From contig NZ_JANQBA010000001.1 of assembly GCF_025490915.1 (NCBI RefSeq), forward strand, positions 186,001-250,000: DNA of 64,000 nucleotides, written 5' to 3'. Origin of the DNA: Lacticaseibacillus parakribbianus. GTDB lineage: Bacteria; Bacillota; Bacilli; Lactobacillales; Lactobacillaceae. Made by a program: the position numbers and the translations under genes. Of this stretch, positions 9,162-16,415 are shown piece by piece. How positions within the stretch are numbered: the stretch's first letter is position 1; each line of letters begins with the position of its first letter. A model generated the notes under the pieces. It had not been told where the DNA came from, did no database searches, and saw only the letters and a program-made list of their open reading frames with translations.

Positions 9162-9893
9162 CTAGCGCATCAGGTACAACCGCTCGTTGATCGCGTCAAA
9201 CCGCGGCAGCGCGCGGTTGACGGTCAGCAGCCGACGGTCCGGCACGAACTGCGCGAGCTGCCAAAACAGCGTGCTGTTGGTCGCGCCGCGCCGCTCGCCA
9301 ATCACAAACAGGCGCAGCTGGGGAAACGACCGGCGCAGCGTCAGCAGGAAGCTGGCGTCGCTCCACTCGTTGTCCGGCGACCACGCCATCACCACCGCGT
9401 CGACTTGGTCGCCGTAGCGCCACAGGGCCGCGCTGGCCCCGGCTTGCTGCAGCGGCACCAGCGGCGTTTGACCCGTCACGTTGTGGCTCACCCAGGCCAG
9501 CGGGTCCGTGGTGATTACCTGGTTGCCAACCTCTTGCAGCCCACGCGAGACGTAGCCGTTGCCGGCCGCAACCTCCAGGTAGCGCATCGGTCCAAAGGCC
9601 GCCTGCCAGCTGGCAAAAAAGTCGCGCTGCACGAACGCCCACATGCCGAAGTGATAGGCGATGTACTGGCGAAAGTGCCGGGCCAGGTGATCGAATGCCT
9701 GCAGCCGTCGCGCGACGCCCTCGGGCTCCCCCAGCCAGGTCAGGGGATCAAGGCCCAGCGGCGGCAGCGCGGTCTGCGGCAGCCGCTGGGCCTGGACCGC
9801 CCGGCGCCAGTCGCGCATCGCGGTGACTTGCGCCTGCAGCGCCTTTTGGTCACAGGTCGCCGCCAGTTGTGTCACGTGTTGCCAGTAATCCAT
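9162..9893 (-). CDS. Predicted class I SAM-dependent methyltransferase-like protein
   Basis: 243 residues. The middle of the protein shows a Rossmann motif I, YLEVAAGNGYVSRGL (about residues 100-114), followed by an acidic strand end (VITTDP), the usual SAM-binding arrangement. The N-terminal ~90 residues are helical and unrecognised. No catalytic motif tells whether the target is RNA, protein or a small molecule. ATG 9893 is chosen because GGGAGG lies four bases before it; the upstream in-frame ATG at 9905 would place that RBS inside the gene. It is preceded by a terminator, so it probably starts its own unit with the two following genes. Confidence 0.6.
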   Translation of the reverse strand: MDYWQHVTQLAATCDQKALQAQVTAMRDWRRAVQAQRLPQTALPPLGLDPLTWLGEPEGVARRLQAFDHLARHFRQYIAYHFGMWAFVQRDFFASWQAAFGPMRYLEVAAGNGYVSRGLQEVGNQVITTDPLAWVSHNVTGQTPLVPLQQAGASAALWRYGDQVDAVVMAWSPDNEWSDASFLLTLRRSFPQLRLFVIGERRGATNSTLFWQLAQFVPDRRLLTVNRALPRFDAINERLYLMR

Positions 9894-9916
9894 AGGGCCT
9901 CCCATTCGGTCTCAGC

Positions 9917-9938
9917 AAAAAGGCCGCCAGCGGCGGTC
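9917..9938 (-). terminator. Terminator after the DUF59 gene
   Basis: Minus-strand stem CCGCC/GGCGG with a 3-base loop followed by CCTTTTT. It separates the DUF59-tautomerase pair from the downstream methyltransferase gene. Confidence 0.75.
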
Positions 9939-9942
9939 TTGA

Positions 9943-10287
9943 TCAGTGAATACCCAGCGCCATTTTGGCGTAGCGCGTCATCCGGTCCGGACTCCACGCC
10001 GGGTACCACACCAGGTGAATGTCAACCGACTCGATGCCATCGATGGCCAAAAGCGCGTGGTGAATGCTATCGTCCAGGATGTCCGTCAAGGGGCAGCCCA
10101 TCGTGGTCAGCGTCATCTCGATGTCGCAGTGACCATTCTCGTCCAGGTCGACGCCGTAAATCAGCCCGAGGTTGATGATGTCGATGCCAAGCTCGGGGTC
10201 GATGACCAACTCAAGCGCCGCCACGATTTTTTGTTTCATGTCGGCGAAGTAGGCCGCTTCCTCCGGGGTCTGTGTGTCTTCTGCCAT
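9943..10287 (-). CDS. DUF59/MIP18-family metal-sulfur cluster assembly factor (SufT/PaaD-like)
   Basis: 114 residues, the typical length of stand-alone DUF59 proteins that help mature Fe-S proteins. Seen are DPELGIDIINLGLIYG (conserved Asp and Asn-Leu-Gly turn), DIEMTLTTMGCPL with the family cysteine (about residue 66), and the C-terminal WSPDRMT. The ATG at 10287 follows AGGAGGGCCC. It lies eight bases after the tautomerase gene in the same direction, so the two are likely co-transcribed. No suf operon is in view, so the client proteins are unknown. Confidence 0.88.
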   Translation of the reverse strand: MAEDTQTPEEAAYFADMKQKIVAALELVIDPELGIDIINLGLIYGVDLDENGHCDIEMTLTTMGCPLTDILDDSIHHALLAIDGIESVDIHLVWYPAWSPDRMTRYAKMALGIH

Positions 10288-10295
10288 GGGCCCTC

Positions 10296-10481
10296 CTACT
10301 CGTCTGACTTCAACACGCCGCCGACTGCGTAGTGTTCCTTCGCCATTTCGTTGAGCACAATGTGGATGTGTTCCTTAGGGGCCCCGGTGTTCTTGGCAAT
10401 CGCCGTGGTCACGTCGGCCACCATCTGGCGCAGCTGCTCGGGGCTGCGGCCGGCAATCAGATCAATGTGTACTAAAGGCAT
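10296..10481 (-). CDS. 4-oxalocrotonate tautomerase family protein
   Basis: 61-residue member of the tautomerase superfamily whose catalytic base is the N-terminal proline exposed after Met removal; the sequence begins MPLVHIDLIAGRS, as expected. The size and the HIVLNEM stretch fit the small 4-OT/YwhB subgroup. An upstream in-frame start at 10532 would bury the essential proline, so ATG 10481 is correct, with GAAAGGAAG as RBS. The physiological substrate in lactobacilli is not known. It is followed closely by the DUF59 gene. Confidence 0.88.
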   Translation of the reverse strand: MPLVHIDLIAGRSPEQLRQMVADVTTAIAKNTGAPKEHIHIVLNEMAKEHYAVGGVLKSDE

Positions 10482-10604
10482 AGTCGTCTTCCTTTCGTTC
10501 GCCACGCAGGCTAATAACGGTTCTATTATCACACATTCAACCGGGGATGACTACCGCAAACTTGCCGAGGGTCGACCGCGATCGGCGCAACTGGCACCCG
10601 CCAG

Positions 10605-11004
10605 ACAAAACCGCCGCGACCCGATTGTTGCGGCGGCCGCGCCGAAGCCACCGGAGACGCAGGTTCCGGTGGCCTTGGCCTGATTCGGTTACGTTCCTGG
10701 CTTCTACTGACCGTGGTGGTGCAATTGCGCCCACCGGTTCCGGTCATCCGCGCGGCTAACTCGTCTGGGAGTGGCGGTGGCCGGCCTGCAGCCGGTGGGG
10801 TGGTGCGAATCCGGGTCCCTGGTTTCCCCTCGCTTGATTCCGGGGTTGCACTAAAACTCTCGAGCTCAAAGCCGTGTGGCAATACACTGCGGCTTGGCAT
10901 GGGTGGGGGCTGTTGCCTTGGTGCGAGCCGCTGGCGCAGTCCCGCGCAGTGGATACTACGGCAACCAAGGCCTTGGCCGCCTCCCCGCACAAGAACAATC
11001 ATTC
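10605..11004 (-). ncRNA. Large structured noncoding RNA, copy 1 (~400 nt, unassigned family)
   Basis: A ~600-base gap between the tautomerase gene and yitT holds an independent minus-strand transcription unit. A TTGACG -35 (11034-11039), 17-base spacer and extended -10 TGTTAAGCT (11011-11016) place the start near 11004. A GC-rich hairpin with TTTTG follows at 10607-10636. The RNA shares ordered blocks with copy 2 at 35074-35482: AUGAUUNUUCU, GGGAGGCGGCCAA, CCACUGC, CCAAGCCG...GGCUU, CGAAUCAG, and an identical 18-nt GGCUUCGGCGCGGCCGCC before the terminator. An open frame runs through part of it, but an indel between copies breaks the frame. I cannot match it to tmRNA, RNase P, 6S or SRP RNA. 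Confidence 0.8.
10607..10636 (-). terminator. Terminator of ncRNA copy 1
   Basis: Minus-strand stem CCGCCGC/GCGGCGG with a 12-base loop followed by TTTTG. The 5' arm continues the conserved GCGCGGCCGCC block. Confidence 0.8.
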
Positions 11005-11010
11005 GCATGT

Positions 11011-11039
11011 AGCTTAACACTGGACCAATTTGCCGTCAA
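11011..11039 (-). promoter_or_regulatory. Promoter of ncRNA copy 1
   Basis: Minus strand TTGACG, exactly 17 bases, then TAAGCT preceded by TGT (extended -10). Spacing and the -35 hexamer are identical to the promoter of copy 2. Confidence 0.8.
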
Positions 11040-11069
11040 GCAAGTTGCCTCGCCGGCCGTCAGGTAAGC

Positions 11070-11093
11070 AAAAGGCCGCGGTTTCCCGCGGCC
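11070..11093 (-). terminator. Terminator of the first yitT gene
   Basis: Stem GGCCGCGG/CCGCGGCC with loop GAAA and TTTT on the minus strand, directly after the stop codon. Confidence 0.85.
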
Positions 11094-11097
11094 CGGG

Positions 11098-12000
11098 CTA
11101 CTTCAGCGCGGCCTTGCGCTTGGCGTCTTGCTGCTCGGAGGTCAAAAACTCCCCGACCACGTCGACGGTGTTCAAGATATCGATGAAGGCGGCGTGGTCG
11201 GCCTCAAGCGTCGCCTGCGTGAGGTCGTACAGCTCGTAGCGCGTGATCACAATCATCAAGGTGGTGTTCGGCCGCCCCAAAAACCCGCCGCGGCTTGGCA
11301 TCACCGTGATGCCGCGAATCAGCCGGGCCCGAACGGCGGCGACCACCGCGTCCTGCTTTTCCGTCACAATCATCGCCGTGATTTTCTGGTTGGAGGTGTG
11401 AATCGCGTCGACCACCCGCGTCATGCAGTAAATCGAGATGATCGTGTACAAGGCGCTTTCCCACTGGACGCCAAAGCCGGCGACCAGCACAATCGCGAAG
11501 TTGATGGTGAACAGCAAGGCCCCGACCGTGCGGCGCGTGGTTTTGGCCAAGTACATCGACAAGATGTCCAGACCGCCGGTGGAAAAGCCGAACCGCAGCG
11601 CGATGCCGACGCCGGCGCCGGTCAGCACCCCGCCAAAAATCGCGTTCATCAAGGGGTTGGTTGACAACGCATGCACCGGCAGCAGAATCGCCAGTACCGA
11701 GATCATCACGGTGTTCAAGAAGCTGAAGGCGGTGAAGCCCCGCCCGAGCTTGCGCCAGCCGAGGTAGGCCAAGGGCAGATTCAAAAGCAGGTTGAACCAG
11801 CCGGTGACGTCGTGGTGGGTCACCCCGATGGCCTGCAGGAAAATTGAAATCAGCTGGGCAACCCCGGTGGCCCCGGCCTGAAAGACCCGTGCCGGGGTGA
11901 GAAAGAAGTTCAAGGCGATGGCCGTCAGCAGCGCGGAAACCACCGCGACCCCCAACCGGCGCAGCGTGTCGTGATCATCGTAACGGGTAAGTGTCGCCAT
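11098..12000 (-). CDS. YitT family membrane protein (DUF161 + DUF2179)
   Basis: 300 residues, about five membrane segments in the first 200 residues and a cytosolic C-terminal DUF2179-type domain, the standard architecture of the YitT/YpjC/YqfU family. Typical traits are LNFFLTPARVFQAGATGVAQL near the N-terminus, a glycine-rich STGGLDILSMYLA in the middle, and PSRGGFLGRPNTTLMIVITRYE in the C-domain. The transported substrate, if any, is unknown. The ATG follows AAAGGAG. The promoter region carries two palindrome-like boxes two helical turns apart, implying dedicated regulation. A second YitT gene lies at 59072-59980. Confidence 0.85.
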   Translation of the reverse strand: MATLTRYDDHDTLRRLGVAVVSALLTAIALNFFLTPARVFQAGATGVAQLISIFLQAIGVTHHDVTGWFNLLLNLPLAYLGWRKLGRGFTAFSFLNTVMISVLAILLPVHALSTNPLMNAIFGGVLTGAGVGIALRFGFSTGGLDILSMYLAKTTRRTVGALLFTINFAIVLVAGFGVQWESALYTIISIYCMTRVVDAIHTSNQKITAMIVTEKQDAVVAAVRARLIRGITVMPSRGGFLGRPNTTLMIVITRYELYDLTQATLEADHAAFIDILNTVDVVGEFLTSEQQDAKRKAALK

Positions 12001-12018
12001 TGCGAATTACTCCTTTTA

Positions 12019-12058
12019 TGTCTATGATTCATAGACAAATATTTATGATTTATAGTCT
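12019..12058 (-). promoter_or_regulatory. Tandem operator-like boxes in front of yitT
   Basis: Box 1 (12019-12037) is the near-perfect 19-base palindrome TGTCTATGATTCATAGACA. Box 2 (12041-12058) is a diverged copy, ATTTATGATTTATAGTCT, centred about 21-22 bases away. They lie in an AT-rich island just upstream of the RBS, where the promoter must be. The regulator is not identified in the window. Confidence 0.6.
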
Positions 12059-12134
12059 GGCCGCAAGCGGAAAATGCGCCAACTCCCCTAGGATACACGC
12101 TGGGTTGCGGAATTAACAGCCTTCTTTGGAACTT

Positions 12135-12205
12135 TTTGCTACAATAAGGGCAGACCCCGACCGAGTGTCTACAAAACGTGGACACCCGGTCGACACTGAA
12201 GGAGG
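12135..12205 (+). promoter_or_regulatory. Promoter and hairpin leader of the dipeptidase gene
   Basis: A TACAAT -10 at 12139-12144 is followed by a ~60-nt leader. AGTGTC (12164-12169) can pair with GACACC (12181-12186, extended by GACC/GGTC) or with GACACT (12192-12197) next to the AAGGAGG RBS, so two exclusive hairpins are possible. Confidence 0.4.
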
Positions 12206-12212
12206 AATCTGC

Positions 12213-13622
12213 ATGACACGCAGTTCATGTACCAGCATTCTGATCGGCAAAGGCGCAAGCGCCGATGGCAGCGTGATGATCGGTCGCAACGAGGACAGCA
12301 AGGCGGCCTGGCCCAAGCACGTGGTGGTCCACCCGGCGCGAACCGACGACGCCCCCCGCACGTTCACATCCAAGGACAACGGCTTCACGCTGCCGCTGCC
12401 GACTCGCGCCCTGAAGTACACCGCGACCCCGGAATGGACCGACCAGTACGGCCTGTTTGAAGAGGCCGGCATCAACGCGGCCGGCGTGGCGATGAGCGCC
12501 ACGGAAAGCGCCTATGCCAACCCGCGCGTCCTGGCCCACGACCCCTTTGTGGCCGCCGGTATCATCGAAGAAGCGATGGTGACCGTGGTGCTGCCTTATA
12601 TCCACGCCGCCAAGGAAGGCGTGTTGCGCCTGGGCAAAATCGTCAGCCAGCACGGCACCGGTGAGGCCAACGGCGTCTTGTTCGCCGACCACGATGAAGC
12701 CTGGTACATGGAAATCGGCAGCGGCCACCACTGGGTCGCCCAGCGCATTCCCGACGACTGCTACGCCGTGGTCGCCAACCAGCTGGCGATTCAGCGCGTC
12801 TTGCCGGATTCGCCGGACTTCCTGTACGACGCCGGCCTGTTCGACTTTGCCGCCGAACACCACCTGTGGGAACGCGGCACCAGTTTCAACTTCCGCCACA
12901 TTTTCGGCACCACCGGGCCGTTCGATCACACCTACAACACCGCCCGGGTCTGGGACGGCCAGCGCCGGCTCAGCCCGTCACGCGAGGCGACGCCGCTGGA
13001 CGACAACCTGCCGTTTTGCCTGCAGCCGGACAACCCGCTGTTCGTCGACGACGCCTTTGCCGTTTTGAGCGCCCACTTTGAGGAAACCGAGTTCGACCCG
13101 GCCGACAGAAGCGCCGCCCACAACCGTCGCTTCCGCCCCATCAGCCTCGCCCGGACGCAAGAGGCCCATGTGCTGCAGCTGCGGCCGGACCTGCCTTACG
13201 AAATCGCCGACCTTCACTGGACGGCGATGGGCGTCGCCGCGCAAAGTCAGTTCGTGCCGTTTTTCGCCGGCACCACGACCACCCCGGCCGACTACCAGCG
13301 CGGGGCCCTGCCGGCTAGCCTCGATTCGGCCTACTGGCAGTACAAGCTCGCCGGCGTGTTGATGGACGCCCACTTCAAGTACTTCGCCAATGACTTGAAC
13401 AACGTCCAACAGGCCACCCACGCCAAGTTGTTGGCCAACATCGCCGCCACCGACGCGGCCAGTGTTGGCTGCGACAAGGACGCCTTGGCGACGCTTGCGA
13501 CCCAGGCCACCGCGGCCAGCGCCGCCATCAGCAAAACGGCCTGGCAGGCCTTCACCATGCGGCTGCTGGAGCGGTCGACGGACCTCAGCCCGTTGAACTT
13601 CACCACCGACCCCAACCTCTAG
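12213..13622 (+). CDS. pepD: C69 family dipeptidase (PepD type)
   Basis: 469-residue N-terminal-nucleophile hydrolase that cleaves dipeptides, a core activity of peptide-using lactobacilli. The N-terminus MTRSSCTSILIGKGAS carries the nucleophile Cys6 after a five-residue propeptide; next come DGSVMIGRNED and GVAMSATESAYAN, all hallmarks of peptidase family C69. The length matches Lactobacillus helveticus PepD (about 470). The ATG at 12213 is eight bases after AAGGAGG; the longer upstream frame would place the nucleophile internally and is rejected. It is monocistronic, with its own promoter and terminator, divergent from yitT. Confidence 0.92.
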   Translation: MTRSSCTSILIGKGASADGSVMIGRNEDSKAAWPKHVVVHPARTDDAPRTFTSKDNGFTLPLPTRALKYTATPEWTDQYGLFEEAGINAAGVAMSATESAYANPRVLAHDPFVAAGIIEEAMVTVVLPYIHAAKEGVLRLGKIVSQHGTGEANGVLFADHDEAWYMEIGSGHHWVAQRIPDDCYAVVANQLAIQRVLPDSPDFLYDAGLFDFAAEHHLWERGTSFNFRHIFGTTGPFDHTYNTARVWDGQRRLSPSREATPLDDNLPFCLQPDNPLFVDDAFAVLSAHFEETEFDPADRSAAHNRRFRPISLARTQEAHVLQLRPDLPYEIADLHWTAMGVAAQSQFVPFFAGTTTTPADYQRGALPASLDSAYWQYKLAGVLMDAHFKYFANDLNNVQQATHAKLLANIAATDAASVGCDKDALATLATQATAASAAISKTAWQAFTMRLLERSTDLSPLNFTTDPNL

Positions 13623-13628
13623 CCACTC

Positions 13629-13660
13629 AAAAGGCCGGTGCGACTTCGCACCGGCCTTTT
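13629..13660. terminator. Bidirectional terminator between pepD and nif3
   Basis: AAAAGGCCGGTGCG, loop ACTT, and the exact complement ending in TTTT, between convergent genes. Confidence 0.9.
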
Positions 13661-13668
13661 GAATGGGC

Positions 13669-14463
13669 TCAGCAAAACGTGAAGGGATCGGTGTTGAGCT
13701 GCGACGCCAGCACCTGCACCGGCCAGTTGGCGGCCTGGGCCCATTGGATCAAAAGCCCTCGCACCTGCGCTTTCATGATCGATTCGACGTGGTGGCCGGG
13801 ATCGATCACCGGCAGTCCCGCCGCCAGCATGTCGTGGCCGGTGTGGTAGTACACGTCACCGGTCACGAACACATCGGCCCCGGCGGCCAAGGCATCCAAG
13901 TAGCACTTGCCCCCGTCACCGCCCAAAACCGCCACGCGGGCAACCGGCACGGTCAGGTCAAGGGCCACGACCCGCAGGCCGCGCAGGCCGAACACGTGCT
14001 TGAGCTCACGGGCAAAGTCGCCCAGGGGTTGCGGGTGCAACAGGTCGCCGATGCGGCCCATGTTCGCCAAATCGCCACTGGCCACGAAGGGCTGCACGTG
14101 TTGCAGCCCCATCGCCGCGGCCAGCCAGTCGTTCATCCCGCCGGTCGCCCGATCGAGGTTGGTGTGAGCCGCGTAAACCAGAATGTGGTGTTCGATCAGC
14201 CGCGCGTACATGCGCTTTTGCGGATCGGCGAAGTCGAGGTTTTGAAGCGGGCGAAACACCGCCGGGTGGTGGGCGACAATCATGTCCACGTTCTTGGCAA
14301 TCGCCTCGTCCACCACCTCCGGCCGCACGTCAAGCGTCACCATCACCGTGTGAACCGGGGCGGTCGCGTCCCCAATCTGAATGCCCACCGGGTCCCCTGG
14401 CACCGCCAGGGTCTTGGGGGCGAACTGCTCGAGGCGGTCAATAATCGTTTGGCCTGTCAGCAT
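13669..14463 (-). CDS. Nif3-like dinuclear metal centre protein (YqfO family, short form)
   Basis: 264 residues, the short Nif3 form without the central PII-like insert of Bacillus YqfO. The metal-binding signature is visible: VAHHPAVF (about residue 64) with the two histidines, AAHTNLDRATGG (about 97), and a C-terminal DVYYHTGHDMLAAGLPVIDPGHHVES with the last His/Glu ligands. Family members are toroidal hexamers, some reported as GTP cyclohydrolase-like, but the function is not settled. The start ATG follows AGGAGAGAG. It lies nine bases after trmK, the classic trmK-nif3 pairing downstream of rpoD. Confidence 0.9.
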   Translation of the reverse strand: MLTGQTIIDRLEQFAPKTLAVPGDPVGIQIGDATAPVHTVMVTLDVRPEVVDEAIAKNVDMIVAHHPAVFRPLQNLDFADPQKRMYARLIEHHILVYAAHTNLDRATGGMNDWLAAAMGLQHVQPFVASGDLANMGRIGDLLHPQPLGDFARELKHVFGLRGLRVVALDLTVPVARVAVLGGDGGKCYLDALAAGADVFVTGDVYYHTGHDMLAAGLPVIDPGHHVESIMKAQVRGLLIQWAQAANWPVQVLASQLNTDPFTFC

Positions 14464-14472
14464 GTCTCTCTC

Positions 14473-15165
14473 CTAACGCTCGGCCTCGAACAAGGCGAGC
14501 CGGTTGGTCTCTTCTTCCTTCTTCGCCGATAGCGCCTGGCTGGACTGGGCCAGGCTTTCCAGCACCGCTTGGGTCTTTGCGATGCGGTGATCCAGCTCCT
14601 TCAAAAACAGCGGGCTGCGCCGCTTGCGCAGGACCGGTCCCAAGATCAGGTCGGACTTGGTGTATGGCACCTCCGGCTTGGTCTGGCCGGCCACGATGAT
14701 CGGGTAGACGTGGCCGCCGTCTTCCAGCAGGTCCTCGTCCAGGATGCCGAACTCATGGGCCGCAAGCCAGGTCCGCACCGTTTCGTCGTCGCGGTTGGGC
14801 GCGAGCACCAGCGTCTCCGTGCCGTCGAGCTGGGCCAGCCCCGCGGTCAAAATGTCTTGAATCAGCAGGCCGCCCATGCCGGCGATAAAAATGGTGTCGA
14901 TGCCATCGGCGGCGGTGAGCCCCGCCAGGCCGTCCGCCTGCCGCACCTCAATCGTCTCTTCCAACCCGTTGGCCGCCACGTTGGCCTTGGCAATCGCCAC
15001 CGGCCCGGCGCCGATATCCGAGGCGACGGCAAAATCGATCAGCCCGGACTGGGCCAGCTGAATCGGCAGGTAGGCGTGATCGGTGCCGATGTCGGCGATG
15101 CGCCGGCCGTCGCCCAAGAAGTTGGCGATGTGCTGCAGCCGCGGGGACAGGTGAATTTTTTCCAT
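14473..15165 (-). CDS. trmK: tRNA (adenine-22-N1)-methyltransferase
   Basis: 230-residue class I methyltransferase of the TrmK (YqfN) family that makes m1A22 in tRNA. Diagnostic are LSPRLQHIANF, motif I ADIGTDHAYLPIQL (about residue 25), ASDIGAGPVAIAKANV, and the catalytic-site IAGMGGLLI. The C-terminal ~75 residues form the helical coiled region of this family. ATG 15165 is preferred because GAGGAG lies ten bases upstream; the alternative start at 15183 lacks an RBS. It precedes nif3 and follows the rpoD terminator. Confidence 0.92.
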   Translation of the reverse strand: MEKIHLSPRLQHIANFLGDGRRIADIGTDHAYLPIQLAQSGLIDFAVASDIGAGPVAIAKANVAANGLEETIEVRQADGLAGLTAADGIDTIFIAGMGGLLIQDILTAGLAQLDGTETLVLAPNRDDETVRTWLAAHEFGILDEDLLEDGGHVYPIIVAGQTKPEVPYTKSDLILGPVLRKRRSPLFLKELDHRIAKTQAVLESLAQSSQALSAKKEEETNRLALFEAER

Positions 15166-15228
15166 GACAGTTTTGCTCCTCATCTTTAACTGCTTCCAGT
15201 ATACATGACCCGTGCGGCCACGACACGC

Positions 15229-15253
15229 AAAAAGACGCCGACCGGCGCCTTTT
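15229..15253 (-). terminator. rpoD terminator
   Basis: Minus strand AAAAGGCGCCGGTCGGCGTCTTTTT, directly after the rpoD stop. Confidence 0.85.
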
Positions 15254-15257
15254 GTGG

Positions 15258-16364
15258 TTATTCCAAGAAATCCTTGAGCTGCTTGGAGCGGCTCGGGTGG
15301 CGCAGCTTACGCAGCGCCTTGGCCTCGATCTGGCGAATCCGCTCGCGCGTGACACCGAAGACCTTGCCGACCTCCTCAAGGGTGCGGGTGCGGCCGTCGT
15401 CCAGCCCAAAGCGCAGGCGCAAGACGTTCTCCTCGCGGTCCGTCAGGGTGTCCAAAACGGATTCCAGCTGCTCCTTGAGCAGCTCGTAGCTCGCGTGGTC
15501 CTCAGGGCTGGTGGCGTCTTGGTCCTCGATGAAGTCGCCCAAGTGGCTGTCGTCCTCTTCCCCGATTGGGGTCTCAAGCGACACCGGCTCTTGGGCAATC
15601 TTCAAAATCTCACGCACCTTGTCCGTCGGCATGTCCATCTCCGCGCCGATTTCCTCGGGGGTTGGTTCGCGGCCGAGGTCTTGGAGCAGCTGGCGCTGAA
15701 TGCGGATCAGCTTGTTGATGGTTTCGACCATGTGAACCGGAATGCGAATGGTCCGGGCCTGGTCGGCAATCGCGCGGGTGATCGCCTGGCGAATCCACCA
15801 GGTCGCGTAGGTGGAGAACTTGAAGCCCTTGCGGTAGTCGAACTTCTCGACGGCCTTCATCAGCCCCATGTTGCCTTCTTGGATCAGGTCCAAAAACTGC
15901 ATGCCCCGCCCGACGTAGCGCTTGGCGATGGACACCACCAAGCGCAGGTTGGCCTCGGCCAGCCGCTGCTTGGCCTCTTGATCGCCCTGCTCGATTTTAA
16001 GCGCCAGGGCGACCTCTTCGTCGGCGGTCAAAAGCGAAACGCGCCCGATTTCCTTGAGGTACATGCGAACCGGGTCGTTGATCTTGACGCCACTCGGGGC
16101 GGACATATCGGACAACTCTTTTTTGGAGACGTTCTTTTCCTTTTTCAAGGAGCGCTCGGACGGGTCACCGTTGGCGTCGACCACGGAGATGCCATTGTCC
16201 TCCATGTTCTGCATCAGTTCATCGACGGCTTCACTCTTGAGGGCGAATGGCTTGACGATCTGGGTCACCAACTCCTCGTTGGTAATCTGTTTTTTGGCTT
16301 TGTAATCCTTGATGATTTGTTTTACTGCGGTTTGGTACTTTTTGTTGGTCGTCTCTTCAGCCAT
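15258..16364 (-). CDS. rpoD: Primary sigma factor RpoD/SigA
   Basis: 368-residue housekeeping sigma factor. Region 1.1 occupies about residues 1-75, followed by an acidic linker; region 1.2 begins with [11 protein letters not shown]; region 2 carries the invariant [15 protein letters not shown] and [13 protein letters not shown] (-10 recognition and melting); region 3 has IRIPVHMVE; region 4.2 has the -35-binding helix [11 protein letters not shown] and ends KLRHPSRSK. It lies 51 bases downstream of dnaG in the conserved dnaG-rpoD macromolecular-synthesis arrangement. RBS AGGAGG is eight bases before the ATG. Confidence 0.98.
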   Translation of the reverse strand: MAEETTNKKYQTAVKQIIKDYKAKKQITNEELVTQIVKPFALKSEAVDELMQNMEDNGISVVDANGDPSERSLKKEKNVSKKELSDMSAPSGVKINDPVRMYLKEIGRVSLLTADEEVALALKIEQGDQEAKQRLAEANLRLVVSIAKRYVGRGMQFLDLIQEGNMGLMKAVEKFDYRKGFKFSTYATWWIRQAITRAIADQARTIRIPVHMVETINKLIRIQRQLLQDLGREPTPEEIGAEMDMPTDKVREILKIAQEPVSLETPIGEEDDSHLGDFIEDQDATSPEDHASYELLKEQLESVLDTLTDREENVLRLRFGLDDGRTRTLEEVGKVFGVTRERIRQIEAKALRKLRHPSRSKQLKDFLE

Positions 16365-16415
16365 TAAAGTTCCTCCTTAGCCGGCGCAGGTTCGGCGCCT
16401 TGGGTAACAACTGGA

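Noticed and set aside
8055-10175. A 706-codon plus-strand open frame
   Set aside because: It lies opposite four minus-strand genes with clear motifs and RBSs. High GC with G/C at third positions creates stop-poor antisense frames; its product is low-complexity Arg/Gly/Gln-rich.
10605-11004. Possibility that the large RNA is tmRNA, RNase P RNA, SRP RNA or 6S RNA
   Set aside because: There is no tRNA-like acceptor end or GGGGACGUUACGGAUUCGACAG-type start as in tmRNA, no GAGGAAAGUCC/ACAGAA core as in RNase P, no GGAAGGAAGCAG SRP loop, and 6S RNA is about half this length with a single long hairpin.
10529-11020. A 163-codon minus-strand frame inside large RNA copy 1
   Set aside because: There is no RBS and the ATG is at the predicted transcript 5' end. 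Relative to copy 2 an extra A after the GGCGGCCAA block shifts the frame, so coding is not conserved.
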